Assembly: GCA_030632925.1 (NCBI GenBank)
Contig: DAOVTU010000068.1
Location: 1-9,516, forward strand
Source: Candidatus Krumholzibacteriia bacterium
Lineage (GTDB): Bacteria; Krumholzibacteriota; Krumholzibacteriia; LZORAL124-64-63
Direction of reading: 5' to 3'
DNA length: 9,516 nt
Shown: positions 6,998-9,516 of the stretch, in pieces
How the letters are laid out: every line of letters begins with the position of its first letter
Numbering within the stretch: position 1 is the stretch's first letter
Made by a program: the position numbers and the translations under genes
The notes under the pieces: generated by a model
Seen by the model: only the letters and a program-made list of their open reading frames with translations
Database searches by the model: none
What the model was told of the DNA's origin: nothing

Positions 6998-8080
6998 ATG
7001 TCAAACCGCAACCAGATCCAGACCGGCGCCCTGCTCGTCATGTTGACGATGCTGTTTTTGCTCGCCGGTTGTGGCGACAAGGCAGAGACCGCATCGGCCC
7101 AGGGTAAAGACGTCAAGGCCACCACCGGCCAGGCCCGTTTGGCCAATGTGCCGCGCAACGTGACAGCCACCGGCAGCCTGCAGGCCGGCACCACGGTGAT
7201 GGTCTCAACCCGTATGATGGGTTGGGTCCGCCAGGTGCATGTGACCGAAGGCCAGCAGGTAACCAAAGGCGACGCCCTCGTCAGCATTGACGATTCCGAC
7301 TTGAAGGCCAAGAAGGCCCAGGCCGAAGCGGGCATCGCCGAGGCCAGCGCCGTGCTGACCAACGCGGAAAAAATGGCCGAACGCTTTGAAAAATTGTACG
7401 CCGAAAAATCCGTGTCCAAACAACAACTGGATGACGTGCTGACCGGACGCGACCGCGCGGCCGCAGGTGTGAAGATGGCCAAGGCCGGATTGGCTGAAGT
7501 GAAGGTTCATCTGAGCTATCTGGACATCGTCGCTCCGACCGACGGCATCGTGACCCGCAAGATGATCGAAGAGGGCAACATGGCCAACCCGGGCATGCCC
7601 CTGATCACCATGGAGAGCGCCGGCGACATGAAAGTCGTGGCACATCTGGGCGAGAAGGATGTTTCGGCGGTGGCGATAGGCATGCAGGTTGCCGTGGAAG
7701 TGACCTCCCTGAGCGGTGCGAACTTCAAAGTGCCCCTGACCAAGGTGGTGCCCACGGCCAACCCCGGCAGCCGCACCTACGATATCGAAGCGGCCCTGAT
7801 CACCACCGACCCTCGTTTGAAGAGCGGCATGTTTGCCCGCGTGACGGTGCCGGTGGGTACCCGCGAAGCCATCCTCGTGCCGGCCCCCGCGGTTCACAAA
7901 CGCGGCCAGTTGACCGGCGTGTGGATCGTGGCCACTGACGGCACCGCGCACCTGCGCTGGGTACGCCTGGGCCACCAGATCGGTGACGACTTTGAAGTGC
8001 TGGCCGGCCTCAGCGGAACCGAGACCGTTGTCCTGGGCAGCGAAACACCCCTGACCGAAGGCGACAGGGTGGTGAACTGA
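6998..8080 (+). CDS. RND efflux periplasmic adaptor (membrane fusion) lipoprotein
   Basis: Periplasmic adaptor joining the inner-membrane RND pump to the TolC-type channel. The signal peptide ends in lipobox LAGC with lipidation at Cys25. In order: the first half of a biotinyl/lipoyl-like domain (about 65-98, GWVRQVHVTEGQQVTKGD), an alpha-helical hairpin (about 100-170), the second lipoyl half (about 172-206, IVAPTDGIVTRKMIEEGN), a beta-barrel (about 210-287) and a membrane-proximal domain (about 290-360). Arg129, Leu133 and Ser140 match the R-L-S hairpin-tip motif that contacts TolC in AcrA-type adaptors, an indication that it docks onto the channel encoded next door. The length of 360 residues is ordinary. 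AGGAGG at 6982-6987 precedes the ATG by 10 bases. The stop codon is one base from the pump's start codon. No His- or Met-rich metal-binding stretch is seen. Confidence 0.94.
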   Translation: MSNRNQIQTGALLVMLTMLFLLAGCGDKAETASAQGKDVKATTGQARLANVPRNVTATGSLQAGTTVMVSTRMMGWVRQVHVTEGQQVTKGDALVSIDDSDLKAKKAQAEAGIAEASAVLTNAEKMAERFEKLYAEKSVSKQQLDDVLTGRDRAAAGVKMAKAGLAEVKVHLSYLDIVAPTDGIVTRKMIEEGNMANPGMPLITMESAGDMKVVAHLGEKDVSAVAIGMQVAVEVTSLSGANFKVPLTKVVPTANPGSRTYDIEAALITTDPRLKSGMFARVTVPVGTREAILVPAPAVHKRGQLTGVWIVATDGTAHLRWVRLGHQIGDDFEVLAGLSGTETVVLGSETPLTEGDRVVN

Positions 8081-8081
8081 C

Positions 8082-9516
8082 ATGGATACCAATCAAGACA
8101 ATATTCCGAAGTATGGTGGCGCGACGGGCCTGGCCCAGACCTTCATCAATTCGAAGATCACGCCGCTGCTGATCGTCGCCTCGGTCCTGCTGGGCATGTT
8201 TGCTCTCATGTTGACCCCGCGCGAAGAAGAGCCCCAGATCGTCGTGCCGATGATCGACGTGATGGTGATGATGCCGGGCGCGACACCTGAAGAGGTGGAG
8301 AACCTGCTGGCCCGGCCCCTGGAGCAGAAAATCTGGGAAATCGAGGACGTGGAATACGTTTATTCGGCCTCTTTCCCCAGTTTTGCCATGGCTACGGCCC
8401 GCTTCCTGGTGGGCACGGACATGGAAGAGGCCATCACCCGGACCAACAACAAGGTATTCGGCAACGCCGACTTGTGGCCCCAGGGCATGATCACGCCACC
8501 TCTCATCAAGGTGCGCAGCATTGACGACGTGCCCATGATGACGCTCACGTTGTGGAGCGACCAGTACGAGGGTTACGACCTGCGTCAGATCTCGGCCGAG
8601 TTGAAGAACGAACTCAGCTCCATCACCGATGTTTCGGTGATCGAACTGATGGGTGGGCGCAAACGCAGCGTCAACGTGCAGCTCGACCCCCAGCGCATGG
8701 CCGGTTTCAACATCACGACCCTGTCCATTCTGCCGGCCTTGAAGATGCAGAATACCAGCCTGCCTTCGGGCAGCTTTGCTGCGGGCAACAACCAGTACGT
8801 GGTCGAAACAGGCACCTTCCTGCGCTCGGCCAACGATGTGGCCAACCTCGTGGTGGGCAGTTTCATGGAGCGCCCGGTGCGCCTGATGGACGTCGCCACG
8901 GTGACCGATGGTCCGGACGAGGTCGACAGCTACACCTTCCTGGGTGTGGGTCCGGCCGGCGCCGAGACCGGCATCGATACCGACGCCTTCCCCGTGGGCA
9001 GCGAGCACGCCGCGGTGACGATTTCCATCGCCAAGCGAATTGGCAGTGACGCCACCCGTGTGGCCGACAATGTCCTGGCCAAGGTCGAGCGCCTGCAGGG
9101 AACTTTGATTCCCGAGGACGTCAACATCACCACGACCCGCAACTACGGTGCCACGGCCAAAGACAAAGCCTCAAGCCTGATCTCAAACCTGGGCCTGGCC
9201 ATTTTCCTGGCCGTGGTCGTGGTCTTCCTGGCCATGGGCTGGCGCGGGGCGACGATCATCTTCCTGTCCATCCCCACCACTTTCAGCATGACGCTGTTCA
9301 TCTACTACATCATGGGCTACACCCTGCATCGGGTAACGCTTTTTGCCCTGATATTAGTGACCGGTATTGTGATCGACGCGACGATTATTATTGTCGAGAA
9401 CATGCACCGGCATTTCCAGATGAAGGGCAATTCATCGCTGAAGACGGCGCTTGAGGCCATTTACGAGGTGGGCAATCCGACCATCCTGGCAACTTTGACG
9501 GTGATCGCCTCGATGA
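8082..9516 (+). CDS. RND efflux pump inner-membrane permease, N-terminal part (runs off the window)
   Basis: Proton-driven inner-membrane pump of the RND superfamily. Only the first 478 codons of a protein normally about 1,000-1,100 residues long are present; the frame is open to the window edge. Visible parts: TM1 at about residues 25-45, followed by TPREEEPQI; the porter domain, including MPGATPEEVENLLARPLE and MERPVRLMDVATVTDGP; TM2 at about 370-391, TM3 at about 394-412 and TM4 at about 417-440. TM4 carries Asp432 in GIVIDATIIIVEN; the next residue is Ala433, where AcrB-like pumps have a second Asp (Asp408 of AcrB). The single Asp resembles the heavy-metal pump CusA, but the N-terminal sequence looks like drug or hydrophobe exporters, so substrate is unassigned. 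It starts one base after the adaptor stop with a weak AGGGTGG upstream, so translation is probably coupled to the adaptor. Confidence 0.93.
   Translation, partial: MDTNQDNIPKYGGATGLAQTFINSKITPLLIVASVLLGMFALMLTPREEEPQIVVPMIDVMVMMPGATPEEVENLLARPLEQKIWEIEDVEYVYSASFPSFAMATARFLVGTDMEEAITRTNNKVFGNADLWPQGMITPPLIKVRSIDDVPMMTLTLWSDQYEGYDLRQISAELKNELSSITDVSVIELMGGRKRSVNVQLDPQRMAGFNITTLSILPALKMQNTSLPSGSFAAGNNQYVVETGTFLRSANDVANLVVGSFMERPVRLMDVATVTDGPDEVDSYTFLGVGPAGAETGIDTDAFPVGSEHAAVTISIAKRIGSDATRVADNVLAKVERLQGTLIPEDVNITTTRNYGATAKDKASSLISNLGLAIFLAVVVVFLAMGWRGATIIFLSIPTTFSMTLFIYYIMGYTLHRVTLFALILVTGIVIDATIIIVENMHRHFQMKGNSSLKTALEAIYEVGNPTILATLTVIASM

Noticed and set aside
8010..9008. Minus-strand open frame of 332 codons opposite the RND pump, and others at 5280-6035, 6468-7004 and 7205-8092
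   Set aside because: All are antisense to well-recognised TolC, adaptor and pump genes; compositions rich in His, Gly, Gln and Arg with no domain match indicate frame shadows.

Overview
This 9.5 kb window holds six protein-coding genes, two on the minus strand (left half) and four on the plus strand (right half), with a divergent intergenic region at 4977-5294. The left end codes for a secreted LVIVD-repeat protein with a C-terminal FlgD-like Ig domain carrying a YPNPFNP motif and a GTYFYRLEAG-type ending. That combination is typical of uncultured FCB-related lineages such as Krumholzibacteriota, Eisenbacteria, Latescibacterota and Calditrichota. The lineage is inferred from protein style alone; no marker gene or rRNA is present. 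The enzyme and efflux genes are moderately GC-rich, while the intergenic regions are clearly richer in A+T.

Left half, minus strand. Bases 2901-4976 encode a lipoprotein peptidase of family S9 (prolyl oligopeptidase / acylaminoacyl-peptidase type) with a complete Ser-Asp-His triad. It ends in a textbook intrinsic terminator (2842-2878), and a second terminator-like hairpin lies about 75 bases further on. After a 511-base gap comes the LVIVD gene (140-2341, GTG start preferred). Its 14 tandem repeats of about 42 residues are visible in the DNA as a 126-bp period. It too ends in an intrinsic terminator (66-112).

Right half, plus strand. A near-consensus sigma70 promoter (TTGACC-N17-TATCAT, 5170-5198) precedes four closely packed genes: a 68-residue two-helix membrane protein of the DUF2892/YgaP-TM family, a TolC-type outer-membrane channel, a lipid-anchored periplasmic adaptor, and the N-terminal 478 residues of an RND inner-membrane pump that runs off the window. 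Gaps are 30, 17 and 1 bases, so this reads as one transcription unit. Together the last three would form a tripartite efflux pump spanning both membranes. The substrate cannot be told from the sequence.

No mobile element, CRISPR array, tRNA or rRNA was seen. I do not see a clearly new biological system. The points most worth checking are the single-Asp TM4 motif of the RND pump, the Cys-bracketed 14-repeat propeller array and its partly homogenised DNA repeats, the small DUF2892 gene leading the efflux operon, and paired TGGA-N2-TCCA inverted repeats upstream of the LVIVD gene.
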